In this document: in pieces, positions 34,407 to 43,004 of the stretch
Numbering within the stretch: position 1 is the stretch's first letter
Layout of the letters: the number at the start of each line of letters is the position of its first letter
NCBI GenBank assembly: GCA_039187815.1
Contig: JBCCZI010000007.1
Location: forward strand, 3,714 to 67,713
Length of the DNA: 64,000 nt
Source of the DNA: Thermohalobaculum sp039187815
GTDB taxonomy: Bacteria; Pseudomonadota; Alphaproteobacteria; Rhodobacterales; Rhodobacteraceae
Reading direction: 5' to 3'
Position numbers and translations under genes: made by a program
Notes under the pieces: model-generated
The model's database searches: none
Told to the model about the DNA's origin: nothing
What the model saw: only the letters and a program-made list of their open reading frames with translations

Positions 34407-35992
34407 CAGATCATCTCCTCGCGTTTCGCGCGCTTGGCCGCGTTGGCGAGTTTCTTGGCGTAGCGATCACGGAACTGCGGGCGCTCGACCGGCGTGTCGG
34501 CCCAGACGCCGGCGGTGTCCCCCTCGCCCACGCCCGCAAAGAAGGCCTTCATGAAATCCATACGGGCCTTGCCGGCGATGGCGCCGTTCACGACCTCGGC
34601 CAGGCTTCCGGCACCGGCCGGACCCATCAACGGACGCGCCGAGATCAGGTTGGTGAAGTAGAGCGCCGGGCGCCCGGATTGTTTCGCCGCCTGCACCACC
34701 GGCGTCGTTCCGATGGCCAGATCCGGGTCGTATTCCGCGACCGCGGCGAGATCATCCTCAAGGCTCGCGCGGAAGCGGATCTGGACGCCGCGCTGTTCGA
34801 GCCAGTCGCGGTCCTCGGCAGACCAGGGCGTCTTGGGACAAGCGGTGCCCACATAGCGGACATCGGCGCCGCTCTCGACCAACAGGCGGGCGACGATGAG
34901 CTCGGAGCCCTCATAGCCCGAAAGGGTGATGCGACCCTGAACCGGCGCGCCCGCAAGGGCCCCGGCGATGGCGCCGCCCATGGCGTTCTTGGCGCCATCG
35001 ATCTGAGCCCGCGGGACGCCAGCGGCCGTGCCCACCGCTTCGAGCCAGGCCAGTGTGCCCTCGCGTCCGACCGGCGCCGAGCCCATGACCGGTCGCCCGG
35101 CGGCCTGAAACTCGCGAATCGACGCGGTGTAGAAGGGGTGGATCGCCGCAACCACGGCACCGTCGAGCGCCGCGTAGAGCTCACGCCACTCACGGGTCGG
35201 CACGGTCGGACCAACGCTCAGCCCCATCGGCTCGAGCATCCGCCCGATGATCATGGGATCGGCCGGGAACATCTCGCCGAGCAGCGTCACCGAGGGACGC
35301 CCATCACGGTTGCGGTCGGACGCTTGGACCGGACCTTGCTCGGCCTCGCTCCGCGCATAGTTCAACATGGCGCCGGCGAGGACGTCCTTCGCCTCGGCAT
35401 GGGTCGGCACGCCGAAGCCCGGCACATCGATGCCGATGATCCGAACCCCGTTGATCTCGTCCGGCAAGAGCCGCAGCGGCACACCCGAGGCGGTCGGCAC
35501 GCAGAGGTTTGTCACCACCACCGCATCATAATGCTCGGGGTCTGCGATCTGGTAGACGGCCTCGCGGATGTCCTCGAACAGCTTACCGGTCACCAGCGTC
35601 TCTGAGCTGAAGGGGACATAGCCGACCGAGCGGCGCGCCCCATAGAAATGGCTGGTGAACGTCAGGCCATAGACGCAACAGGCGCTGCCCGAGAGCACGG
35701 TCGCCGTGCGCCGCATGCGCAACCCCACCCGCAGCGAGCCAAAGGCCGGACACATCGACTGCGGTTGGTCATGGGGGCCCTTTGGGTAGTCGGCGGCATA
35801 GCGATCGAGCAGCTCCGACTGTCCGGCCGCCTCGGCCGCACGGCGCATCTCTGCGGCCCCCGCATGGCAGCCTCCGGCGCTCGGACCATCCGCGACCTCC
35901 GCAGCGCTGACATCCGACGCCTGCTCGGCCACCGTCAGCGGCGCCTCGCCAGCGTCGTCATAGCGCGCCTCTAGACGGAGGTCGTCAGCCAT
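34406..35992 (-). CDS. bchY: Chlorophyllide a reductase subunit Y
   Basis: A 528-aa NifD-like partner of BchZ. QSMCPAFGSLRVGLRMRRTATVLSGSACCVYGLTFTSHFYGARRSVGYVPF contains cluster and substrate-region cysteines, and VTNLCVPTASGVPL is also typical. An N-terminal stretch of about 70 residues rich in Ala/Glu precedes the core. The ATG at 35992 is supported by GGGAGG 5 nt upstream; the longer frame to 36133 reads through orf61. Its first 8 nt overlap orf61. Confidence 0.96.
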   Translation of the reverse strand: MADDLRLEARYDDAGEAPLTVAEQASDVSAAEVADGPSAGGCHAGAAEMRRAAEAAGQSELLDRYAADYPKGPHDQPQSMCPAFGSLRVGLRMRRTATVLSGSACCVYGLTFTSHFYGARRSVGYVPFSSETLVTGKLFEDIREAVYQIADPEHYDAVVVTNLCVPTASGVPLRLLPDEINGVRIIGIDVPGFGVPTHAEAKDVLAGAMLNYARSEAEQGPVQASDRNRDGRPSVTLLGEMFPADPMIIGRMLEPMGLSVGPTVPTREWRELYAALDGAVVAAIHPFYTASIREFQAAGRPVMGSAPVGREGTLAWLEAVGTAAGVPRAQIDGAKNAMGGAIAGALAGAPVQGRITLSGYEGSELIVARLLVESGADVRYVGTACPKTPWSAEDRDWLEQRGVQIRFRASLEDDLAAVAEYDPDLAIGTTPVVQAAKQSGRPALYFTNLISARPLMGPAGAGSLAEVVNGAIAGKARMDFMKAFFAGVGEGDTAGVWADTPVERPQFRDRYAKKLANAAKRAKREEMI

Positions 35993-36170
35993 CGCGCCCT
36001 CCCGCGGCTCCGGTGTTCCCAACGGGCTGGATGGCCTCGGCCCGCATGCGGGTCTCGGCGATCTCGCGGTGGAGCCTCTGACTCGCCTTGATCGCCTCGC
36101 GCGCCCGCTTGCGAAGGGCACGGACCTCGTCAATCAGGATGACGCTGTTCTCTGCGGGCTTGCTCTCCAT
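35985..36170 (-). CDS. Small helical protein encoded between bchX and bchY
   Basis: A 61-aa ORF fitted exactly into the gap between two genes that usually adjoin: its ATG lies 2 nt after the bchX stop with GAGG 7 nt upstream, and its stop overlaps the bchY start by 8 nt. A GTG at 36176 would instead overlap the bchX stop (GTGA). The protein is charged and helical in the middle (about residues 14-46, EVRALRKRAREAIKASQR and HREIAETRMRAEAI), with no membrane segment or Cys. I do not recognise a family. The tight fit suggests it is translated; a role with BchX/Y is only inference. Confidence 0.6.
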   Translation of the reverse strand: MESKPAENSVILIDEVRALRKRAREAIKASQRLHREIAETRMRAEAIQPVGNTGAAGGRDG

Positions 36171-36172
36171 CC

Positions 36173-37183
36173 TCACGCCTCGTCGTAGATGACTTCGAGG
36201 GAAGCGCGCTCGACCAGGGTGCCGCCGCGCATATCGGCCGCTGAGGCGGGTTGGAGCACAAAGCCGGCGCCGGTATCCTTGCCGTCGAAAAGGCCAAGCA
36301 GCTCATCTTGGCTGAGCGGCTTGGGCCGTTGCGGCGGCGCCTCGGCGACGTTCATCCCAAGCTCGGCAAACAGCGCGCCCCAGGCCCCATCCGGCCGGCC
36401 GACGATCTCGTAGTTCGCAGATTTCTTGCGCAGATCGTCATCGGCAGGGATCGAGGCGAGCACGGGGATCCCCGCTTCGCGCGCGAAGGCATGGGCCTCA
36501 CCCGTGCCGTCGTCTTTGTTCACGACCAGCCCCGCGACGCCGACATTGCCGCCAAGCTTGCGGAAGTACTCAACCGCCGAGCAAACATTGTTCGCGACAT
36601 AGAGGGATTGGAGGTCGTTCGAGCCGACCACGATCACCTTCTGGCACATGTCGCGCGCGATCGGCAGGCCAAAGCCGCCGCAGACCACATCGCCGAGGAA
36701 GTCGAGCAGCACATAGTCGAAGTCCCACTCGTGAAAACCGAGCTTCTCGAGCTGTTCGAAGCCGTGGATGATGCCGCGTCCACCGCATCCGCGCCCGACC
36801 TCGGGACCACCAAGCTCCATGGCAAAGACCCCGTCGCGCTTGAAGCAAACATCGCCGATCTCAAGCTCTTCGCCCGCCAGCTTCGTCTTGGTCGAGGTCT
36901 CGATGATCGTCGGACACGCCTTGCCGCCAAAGAGCAGCGAGGTGGTGTCGGACTTCGGATCACAGCCGATCAGCAGCACCCGCTTGCCCTGCTGCGCCAT
37001 CATGTAAGACAGGTTCGAGAGCGTGAACGATTTACCGATCCCGCCCTTGCCGTAGATCGCGATGACTTGTGTGTCGCGGGTCGCCTCGGCGGCCGGCAGA
37101 TCGGGCTCGATCGCCGCCTCGGCGCGCAGACGGGCGGTTCCGCCGTCGGTCAAAATGGGCGCGTGGCCGCCTTCGGGGGTCAT
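36173..37183 (-). CDS. bchX: Chlorophyllide a reductase iron protein
   Basis: A 336-aa NifH-like ATPase that feeds electrons to BchYZ. The P-loop IYGKGGIGKSFTLSNL, KSDTTSLLFGG, GPEVGRGCGGRGIIHG and LGDVVCGGFGLPIARD with both cluster cysteines are present. The ATG at 37183 overlaps the bchC stop (ATGA). Confidence 0.97.
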   Translation of the reverse strand: MTPEGGHAPILTDGGTARLRAEAAIEPDLPAAEATRDTQVIAIYGKGGIGKSFTLSNLSYMMAQQGKRVLLIGCDPKSDTTSLLFGGKACPTIIETSTKTKLAGEELEIGDVCFKRDGVFAMELGGPEVGRGCGGRGIIHGFEQLEKLGFHEWDFDYVLLDFLGDVVCGGFGLPIARDMCQKVIVVGSNDLQSLYVANNVCSAVEYFRKLGGNVGVAGLVVNKDDGTGEAHAFAREAGIPVLASIPADDDLRKKSANYEIVGRPDGAWGALFAELGMNVAEAPPQRPKPLSQDELLGLFDGKDTGAGFVLQPASAADMRGGTLVERASLEVIYDEA

Positions 37184-38121
37184 GCGGCGTCCCTCCAGGT
37201 CAGGATCATCTTCAAGCAAGCTGGGTCTTCGAAGGCCTGGGCATAGGCATCGGCTGGGTCTGAGGCGTCACGGCGATGGCTAATGAGGCCGTCGAGCGAC
37301 AACCGGCCCTCGGTCACCAGTGCGGCGATGGCTGTGAGGTCGGACGGCGTCCATTCCGCCGAGATGCTGAGCCGCGCCTCCTTCATAAAGGCGGGCGGGA
37401 AGGTGAAGCGCACCGGATCCGGATAAAACCCGGCCAGCGTGATCTCCCCCCGCGGCTTCAGCCGTGCGATCAGGGTGTCCAACGCCTCTGGATCGCCACT
37501 GACATCGCAGACGCGGGCATAGTCGCGGCGCGGATCGTCTTGCGGATCGATGACCGTGTAGTTGAGCGCCCCTGCGCGCCGGTCCTCCGAGATCTCCCAA
37601 ACGGTTGGCGGCTCGGCCCCGAGCGCGATGGCAGCCCGCGCGATCAGGCGGCCAAGCGCCCCGTGGCCGACGATCAGCTCGGGCGGCCCGTCCGCGGACA
37701 GCACGACTGCGTGATGGGCCGTCGCTGCGAGCGCCAGCAGGGCCGCCTCGGCGCCGAGGGCTGGATCGACCGGTTGGACGCGGGCGCCGGGCACGACGAT
37801 GCGCTCCGCGGCACCGCCAAAGAGGCCGCGCGCCTCGGCAAAGCAATTGGCGCCAGGAACAAAGACCCGGTCCCCGACGCGCAGGCCCGAATCAGTGCCA
37901 GCCTCGACCACTTCGCCGACGGTCTCATAGCCCGGCACCAGCGGGTATCCCATGCCCGGGAAAGGCGGCATGCGCCCGTTCCAGAACAGCTTTTCCGTAC
38001 CGGTGCTGATGCCGCTCCACAGCGTGTCGACCACGATGTCACCGGCCCCCGGTGGGGCGAGCGTGAGCGCCGATCGGGAAACTTGCCCGGGCGCCTCGAA
38101 CACCACCGCATCAGCTTGCAT
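37180..38121 (-). CDS. bchC: Bacteriochlorophyllide a dehydrogenase
   Basis: A 313-aa zinc-type alcohol dehydrogenase-like enzyme that oxidises the 3-hydroxyethyl group to acetyl. Visible are LWSGISTGTEKLFWNGRMPPFPGMGYPLVPGYETVGEVVEAG, a nucleotide-fold region VGHGALGRLIARAA and a C-terminal SHRRDASDPADAYAQAFEDP. The start at 38121 has GGGAGA about 6 nt upstream. The 149-nt gap to crtF holds a perfect PpsR palindrome, so bchCXYZ-puf can be transcribed from its own promoter as well as from crtE. Confidence 0.95.
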   Translation of the reverse strand: MQADAVVFEAPGQVSRSALTLAPPGAGDIVVDTLWSGISTGTEKLFWNGRMPPFPGMGYPLVPGYETVGEVVEAGTDSGLRVGDRVFVPGANCFAEARGLFGGAAERIVVPGARVQPVDPALGAEAALLALAATAHHAVVLSADGPPELIVGHGALGRLIARAAIALGAEPPTVWEISEDRRAGALNYTVIDPQDDPRRDYARVCDVSGDPEALDTLIARLKPRGEITLAGFYPDPVRFTFPPAFMKEARLSISAEWTPSDLTAIAALVTEGRLSLDGLISHRRDASDPADAYAQAFEDPACLKMILTWRDAA

Positions 38122-38188
38122 TGTCGTTCTCCCTAAGCCCGCCATTGGCCGTGCCATACCGCAAGGTCGCATCGCAGGTGCCTTTGAT

Positions 38189-38206
38189 TGTCAGCTTAGA
38201 TTGACA
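38189..38206. promoter_or_regulatory. Perfect PpsR/CrtJ palindrome in the bchC promoter
   Basis: TGTCAGCTTAGATTGACA matches TGT-N12-ACA exactly. In the bchC direction the complement reads TTGACA at 38220-38215, then after 16 nt TAAGCT, so the palindrome covers the presumed -10. A second TGT half-site at 38215 forms the inverted repeat TTGACA-N8-TGTCAA with it (38201-38220). Two neighbouring sites at bchC are also known in Rhodobacter capsulatus. Confidence 0.8.
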
Positions 38207-38270
38207 CCCTGCACTGTCAAGTTGAAAGAAGTTAAGGGTGCTGGGGTCGACAGCGCCACAACCCACGGCG

Positions 38271-39416
38271 TCAGGCAGGAGCTGCGCTGAGCAGCCCGGT
38301 CAGAAAAGGCCGGCGGGTGCGGTGCGGGCGGATGTCGCGAAAGCCCGCCTCGGCCAACAGCGCCGTCAACCGCGCCACAGAACGTGGCCGGCCATGGGTC
38401 ATCGCCATGATATAAAAGCCAAAATAAACGTCGCCGACCCGAGGAGCGCCGGGGGTTTCGGCCATGGGCTCGGCAACCAAAAGACGCCCACCAGGCGCCA
38501 CGGCCGTCCGCGCCTTTGCCAGCAAGGCTCGCACGGCATCGTCGTTATGGTCATAGAGCACGCGCACCAACGATATCAGATCGGCACCTTCGGGGAAGGG
38601 GTCGGCAAAGAAGTCACCGCCCAGGGCCCGCGCACGGTCGGCGAGCCCCGCCTCGGCAAACCGGGGCGTCGCTTCGGCTGCGACCGCCGGTAAATCGAAC
38701 AGCGTTAGGCTGAGCCGCGGCGCCCGCACCGCCACGGCGCGCAGAAAGCTCCCATCTCCGCCGCCGAGATCCATCAGATGGCGATGACGCCGAAACGGAT
38801 AGCTGGCGATGACCTCGGCCGAGACCATCGCTTGGGTCGCGGCCATCAGGCGCGTGTAGGGCGCCGTTTCGTCCGGCGCCAGCGCGTGGGTCCGATGGCC
38901 ACCGACATAGCCCCAATAGCGAGCCAGCTCCGGCTCTGTCTCGCCGCGGAGCAACGCCACCGGATCGGCCAGATCTCGGTAGAGCAAAGCGTGATGGCGC
39001 ACCATCTCGATCACCCCGGGCGCGCCGAGCAGCGCCGCTCCGAGCTGGCCGAGCCGCCAACGGTCTCCGGTCCGCGCAACCAAGCCGAGCGAGCCTGCCG
39101 CCGCCATCAAGCGCTCGGCCGGTGCGGGCGCCAAGCCGGTCGCCGCTGCGATCTCGGCCATGCTGCGCGGCCCATCGGCCAGCCGCTCGGGGATCTCGAG
39201 CACCACCACCGCGTGGAGCACCTGGGAATAGACAAAGCCCGCCGTCAGATCGAAGAGATCCAACGCACGCCGCCGCGCAATGCCGCGGGTCAGCGGAAAC
39301 GAGGCCGCCCAATCCTGAAAGCTCGGGCGCGCGATCATCCGATCGCGCCAGGCGAGAAAGCGCTCGCGCAGCCCCCGGCGAATGGGATCGGCCGGAACGG
39401 GCGGCGTGCATTCCAT
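38271..39416 (-). CDS. crtF: Hydroxyneurosporene/demethylspheroidene O-methyltransferase
   Basis: A 381-aa SAM methyltransferase that methylates the C1-hydroxyl of acyclic carotenoids in the spheroidene pathway. A winged-helix dimerisation domain precedes the catalytic fold: LMDLGGGDGSFLRAVAVRAP (SAM site), LGGDFFADPFPEGADLISLVRVLYDHND and LLVAEPMAETPGAPRVGDVYFGFYIMAMTHGRPRS. The start at 39416 overlaps the crtE stop by one base (TGATG). Confidence 0.94.
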   Translation of the reverse strand: MECTPPVPADPIRRGLRERFLAWRDRMIARPSFQDWAASFPLTRGIARRRALDLFDLTAGFVYSQVLHAVVVLEIPERLADGPRSMAEIAAATGLAPAPAERLMAAAGSLGLVARTGDRWRLGQLGAALLGAPGVIEMVRHHALLYRDLADPVALLRGETEPELARYWGYVGGHRTHALAPDETAPYTRLMAATQAMVSAEVIASYPFRRHRHLMDLGGGDGSFLRAVAVRAPRLSLTLFDLPAVAAEATPRFAEAGLADRARALGGDFFADPFPEGADLISLVRVLYDHNDDAVRALLAKARTAVAPGGRLLVAEPMAETPGAPRVGDVYFGFYIMAMTHGRPRSVARLTALLAEAGFRDIRPHRTRRPFLTGLLSAAPA

Positions 39417-40303
39417 CAGGCGACGCCGGCCTCGGCGAGCGCCTGCGACGGGGTCAGACGCTTGGCCTGCACACGCACCAGCATGCGCAACTCCTCCTCG
39501 CCGCGGCAGGCCGGGATCGAGGCGGAGGCCTCTCCGAGCAGCGCCTCGAGCCGGGCCGCGGCCCCACCGATGCCGAGCCGCGCCACGGCGTTCGGCCGGT
39601 CGTGCAGATCGTCCTGGCCCGCCGGCTTGCCGAGCTCTGCCTCGGTGCAGAGCGCATCGCGCAGATCGTCGGCGACCTGATAAGCCTCCCCGAGCTTGTC
39701 GCCCAGGGCGCGCCAAGGGGTGGGATCGGCGCCGGCTGCGAGCGCGCCCATGCGGGTCGCCGCCACAAAGAGCGCGCCAGTCTTGGCGCGGTGATACGGC
39801 GCGAGGCGGATCTCCGGCTCAGACTCCCAGGCCTGACCCGCAACAATGCCGCCCGGCAGGCCCGTGGCTCTGGCCAACGCTCCGATCAAGCCTGCGAGCC
39901 GGCGCGGCGCCTCGGCGCCCGCGGCCGCCGAGGCATGGGCCATAACCTCGAATGCCATGACGATCATGCCATCCCCAGCCAGGAGCGCCAGCGGCTCCCC
40001 GAACACCCGGTGGACCGAGGGCTTGCCCCTGCGCGTGTCTGCATCGTCGAAGCAGGGCATGTCATCATGCACGAGCGAGGCGCAATGCATCAGCTCGATC
40101 GACACGGCGGCGGCATCGGAGAGGGCGGGGCGATCATCGCCGCAGGCGCGCGCCACGGCCAGAGCGAGCTGCGGGCGCACGCGGGCGCCTCCCGGAAAGA
40201 GAGCGTGGCGTAAGGCCTCGCCGAGCTTCGGCGGCGCATCCTGCCCTGCGGCCCGCGTCAGCGCCGCCTCGAGCGCCCGGTCAATCCTGCTCAGCGTCTC
40301 CAT
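39416..40303 (-). CDS. crtE: Geranylgeranyl diphosphate synthase
   Basis: A 295-aa trans-prenyltransferase making GGPP for carotenoids and for the BChl tail. The first Asp-rich motif (HDDMPCFDDADTRRGKPS) and the second (YQVADDLRD) are present; the second is shortened relative to DDxxD. Start at 40303, with GGGAGGG a few nt upstream. It is the first gene of the crtEF-bchCXYZ-pufQBALM superoperon and is transcribed divergently from crtD. Confidence 0.95.
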   Translation of the reverse strand: METLSRIDRALEAALTRAAGQDAPPKLGEALRHALFPGGARVRPQLALAVARACGDDRPALSDAAAVSIELMHCASLVHDDMPCFDDADTRRGKPSVHRVFGEPLALLAGDGMIVMAFEVMAHASAAAGAEAPRRLAGLIGALARATGLPGGIVAGQAWESEPEIRLAPYHRAKTGALFVAATRMGALAAGADPTPWRALGDKLGEAYQVADDLRDALCTEAELGKPAGQDDLHDRPNAVARLGIGGAAARLEALLGEASASIPACRGEEELRMLVRVQAKRLTPSQALAEAGVA

Positions 40304-40324
40304 GGCGCCCTCCCACTCGGCGGT

Positions 40325-40399
40325 TGTCAATGTAGATTGTATTATCTACTGTCAATCATTGTGGACACAGCGCGGGCGCACTGTCAACGGCGCCGGACG
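40325..40399. promoter_or_regulatory. Cluster of PpsR/CrtJ-type sites between crtE and crtD
   Basis: The 123-nt divergent gap holds one perfect site, TGTCAATCATTGTGGACA at 40350-40367, flanked by two imperfect ones: TGT-N12-TAT at 40325 and TGT-N12-ACG at 40382. A further inverted repeat GTAGAT-N6-ATCTAC lies at 40332-40349. The arrangement lets one repressor silence both directions. Confidence 0.75.
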
Positions 40400-40426
40400 C
40401 TGGGTGGAACCAGGGGCGGACACACC

Positions 40427-42025
40427 ATGCGGGTCGCGATCATAGGCGCAGGGCTCGGCGGTCTGGCGGCCGCGGCCGAGCTCGCCCATAGGGGATACGA
40501 GGTTCATCTGTTCGAGGCAGCCTCCTCTCCGGGCGGCAAAGCGCGGCGGGTTGCAGCGGGCGACCGGATGGTCTCGGCTGGCCCGACGGTGCTGACGATG
40601 CGCTGGGTCTTCGAAGCGCTGTTCGATGCGCTCGGCGAGCGGCTCTCTGACCATGTCCAGCTCACCCAAAGCGAGATCCTTGCGCGGCATGCTTGGTCGG
40701 ATGGATCGACGCTCGATCTGTTTGCGGACCCGGCCGCCTCGGAAGCGGCGATCGCTGCCTTTGCCGGCGGCGATGAAGCGGCCCGGTTCCGGGCCTTCTC
40801 GACGCGGGCCGAGCGGATCTATGCCCGTCTTGCACCCGTGTTCATCGAAGCGCAAAAGCCCGGGCTCCTCGATGCGGCACGCGGTGTCGGGCCGTCGCTG
40901 GGCGCCCTGACGGATCTCGCCCCTTGGGACAGCCTCTGGTCCGCTCTGACCCGAGAACTGCGGGACCCGCGGCTGCGCCAGCTCTTCGGCCGCTATGCCA
41001 CCTATGTGGGTGGATCGCCCTTTGCTTCGCCAGCGCTGCTCATGCTCATCTGGCATGTCGAGGCCTCGGGCGTCTGGCGGATCGAGGGCGGCATACCCGC
41101 CCTGGCGCAGGCCTTGGCACGCATCGCCGAGTTGCGCGGGGCCCGCATCCAATACGACATGCCCGTTGACGAGGTGATTGCGGACGGCGGCCGGGCCACC
41201 GGCGTGCGCCTGGCGAACGGACAGCCGATCCTGGCCGATGCGGTGGTGTTCAACGGCGATCCCTCGGCGCTCGGCACCGGTTTGCTGGGCGAGGCGGCGC
41301 GCCAGGCAACGCGCCCAACACCGCCCGCAAAGCGCTCGCATTCGGCGCTGACCTTCACGGCGCTTGGCCGGCCATCCGGCTTTCCGCTCGCGCACCACAC
41401 CGTGTTCTTCTCCGATGATTATGCGGCCGAATTCGACGCGCTCCGGCGCGGTCGCCTGCCGCCAGAGCCGACCACCTACCTCTGTGCCGAGGATCGCGCG
41501 CTCACCCATGCCGGTGCCGAGCCGCTCTTTGCCATCATCAACGCGCCCGCGACGGGCGACACCCGCCCCCTGCCCCACGAGGAGATCGACCGATGCCTCA
41601 TGAACATGCACCGCCTGATACGCCGCTGCGGGACCGAGCTGGCTCTGGTGCCCCAGACGATGACGGTGACAGCGCCGCAGGACTATGCGCGGATGTTCCC
41701 GGCGAGCGGCGGCGCGCTCTACGGGATGAGCCCGCACGGGGCGATGGCCGGACTAAAGCGCCCGGGCGCCCAGAGCCGGTTGCCGGGTCTCTATATGGCG
41801 GGGGGCGCGGTGCATCCGGGGGCCGGTGTGCCGATGGCGACCCTCTCGGGCCGGCTGGCCGCGACGGCCCTGATGGCGGACCGCGCTTTGACGTGCCGGT
41901 CACGCCCGGCGGCTATGCCTGGTGGTATCTCGACGGCATCTCGGCAGACGGCAAACGCGCCGTCTCGATCATCCTCTTCGTTGGCTCGGTCTTCTCGCCC
42001 TACTACGCATGGCGCGGACGCCTAA
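40427..42025 (+). CDS. crtD: Acyclic carotenoid 3,4-desaturase CrtD, with aberrant C-terminus
   Basis: A 532-aa reading frame. Residues 1 to about 485 are a normal CrtD: an FAD fold VAIIGAGLGGLAAAAELAHRGYEVHLFEAASSPGGKARR, VSAGPTVLTMRWVFEALFDALG, FGRYATYVGGSPF and the C-terminal FAD motif GLYMAGGAVHPGAGVPMATLSGRLAATALM. It desaturates hydroxy- or methoxy-neurosporene at C3-C4. After about position 41885 the frame should end, but it runs on for about 45 residues of Ser/Arg/Ala-rich sequence lying over the crtC reading frame. That tail looks like out-of-frame translation and suggests a missing stop or a frameshift near 41875-41890. Confidence 0.9.
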   Translation: MRVAIIGAGLGGLAAAAELAHRGYEVHLFEAASSPGGKARRVAAGDRMVSAGPTVLTMRWVFEALFDALGERLSDHVQLTQSEILARHAWSDGSTLDLFADPAASEAAIAAFAGGDEAARFRAFSTRAERIYARLAPVFIEAQKPGLLDAARGVGPSLGALTDLAPWDSLWSALTRELRDPRLRQLFGRYATYVGGSPFASPALLMLIWHVEASGVWRIEGGIPALAQALARIAELRGARIQYDMPVDEVIADGGRATGVRLANGQPILADAVVFNGDPSALGTGLLGEAARQATRPTPPAKRSHSALTFTALGRPSGFPLAHHTVFFSDDYAAEFDALRRGRLPPEPTTYLCAEDRALTHAGAEPLFAIINAPATGDTRPLPHEEIDRCLMNMHRLIRRCGTELALVPQTMTVTAPQDYARMFPASGGALYGMSPHGAMAGLKRPGAQSRLPGLYMAGGAVHPGAGVPMATLSGRLAATALMADRALTCRSRPAAMPGGISTASRQTANAPSRSSSSLARSSRPTTHGADA

Positions 42026-42801
42026 AGCCCGAAGATCACTGCACGCTGAACGTCGCCCTCTATGGCGGCCCATCGCGCTGGACGATGACCGAGCGGGGCG
42101 CGGGCACCAGCCGCCGCGCGCTTGGCGAGTTCCAGGTGGGCCCGAGCCGCGTCACCTGGGACGGCCGCGGCATGACGGTGGAGATCGACGAGATCGCAGT
42201 GCCCCATCTGGCGCCGGTCCGTGGCACGGTCAGAATCGAGCCCGAAGCCCTCACCCGCTTTGAGGCCGTTCTCGACAGCACCGGACATCACCGTTGGCGC
42301 CCTTATGCGCCGTTGGCCCATGTGCGCGTGGATCTCGACAGCCCGCGGCTCTCATGGGAGGGTCATGGATATCTCGATGCGAATTTCGGCGCCCGGCCGC
42401 TTGAGGCCGATTTCGTTCACTGGAACTGGTCTCGGTCGCGGCTCAGCGAGCGCGCCCGCATCTTCTATGAGGCCGATCGTCGGGACGGGACGCATTTGGG
42501 CCTGAACCTTGGCGTCGATCCCGATGGTTCGGTGCTCGAGCTCGGCCCGCCGCCGCCCGAGGCGCCGTTGCCTGGCACCCTCTGGCGCGTGCGGCGCAAG
42601 ACCCGCTCCGAGACGTCCGCCCGCGTGTTGCAAAGCCTCGAGGACGCCCCGTTCTATTCCCGCTCCATGCTGGAGACGCATCTGGACGGACAGCGTGCCG
42701 AGACCGTCCACGAGGCGCTCGATCTCGATCGGTTCGGTTCGCGCTGGGTCAAGGCGCTGTTGCCCTGGCGCATGCCGCGCGCCACCTGGTGGGGCGGGTG
42801 A
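41893..42801 (+). CDS. crtC: Acyclic carotenoid 1,2-hydratase CrtC, start uncertain
   Basis: About 302 aa from the GTG at 41893. CrtC adds water to the C1-C2 double bond of neurosporene or lycopene. Family blocks are clear: GGYAWWYLDGISADGKRAVSIILFVGSVFSPYYAWRG, HCTLNVALYG, WTMTERG, LDANFGARPLEADFVHWNWSRS. The coding signature in this frame begins a few codons earlier (PRFDVPVTPGG), but no ATG, GTG or TTG precedes it in frame until 41593, deep inside crtD. The native start may therefore be in the crtD frame (ATG at 41873) with an indel between, or the GTG may be used. It ends 6 nt before the convergent orf63. Confidence 0.85.
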   Translation: MPVTPGGYAWWYLDGISADGKRAVSIILFVGSVFSPYYAWRGRLKPEDHCTLNVALYGGPSRWTMTERGAGTSRRALGEFQVGPSRVTWDGRGMTVEIDEIAVPHLAPVRGTVRIEPEALTRFEAVLDSTGHHRWRPYAPLAHVRVDLDSPRLSWEGHGYLDANFGARPLEADFVHWNWSRSRLSERARIFYEADRRDGTHLGLNLGVDPDGSVLELGPPPPEAPLPGTLWRVRRKTRSETSARVLQSLEDAPFYSRSMLETHLDGQRAETVHEALDLDRFGSRWVKALLPWRMPRATWWGG

Positions 42802-42807
42802 GCCCTG

Positions 42808-42999
42808 TCAGTCAGAGCGATCCCGCCGCTCCGACGCATCGGATGCCAAACTGCTCGGCTTCGGCTCGGCCGAGGGATCACGCCGGCAGGCACGGATCTG
42901 GCTCCGCGCGAACCAGATCAAACCGCCAAACACCAACAGCATCTCGAGCAAGACCAGCGTCTCGCCCGAGATGAAGGGATCCAGTTGGTGGATCTGCAC
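42808..42999 (-). CDS. Small membrane protein downstream of tspO
   Basis: A 63-aa ORF starting GTG 5 nt after the tspO stop, with no strong ribosome site, so it probably depends on coupling to tspO. It has one hydrophobic helix (about residues 13-32, ETLVLLEMLLVFGGLIWFAR) followed by a basic and then polar tail rich in Ser, Asp and Arg. The topology is that of a single-span membrane peptide. I do not recognise a family. The window's GC-rich codon pattern continues through it, which supports translation. Confidence 0.5.
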   Translation of the reverse strand: MQIHQLDPFISGETLVLLEMLLVFGGLIWFARSQIRACRRDPSAEPKPSSLASDASERRDRSD

Positions 43000-43004
43000 A
43001 GCCG

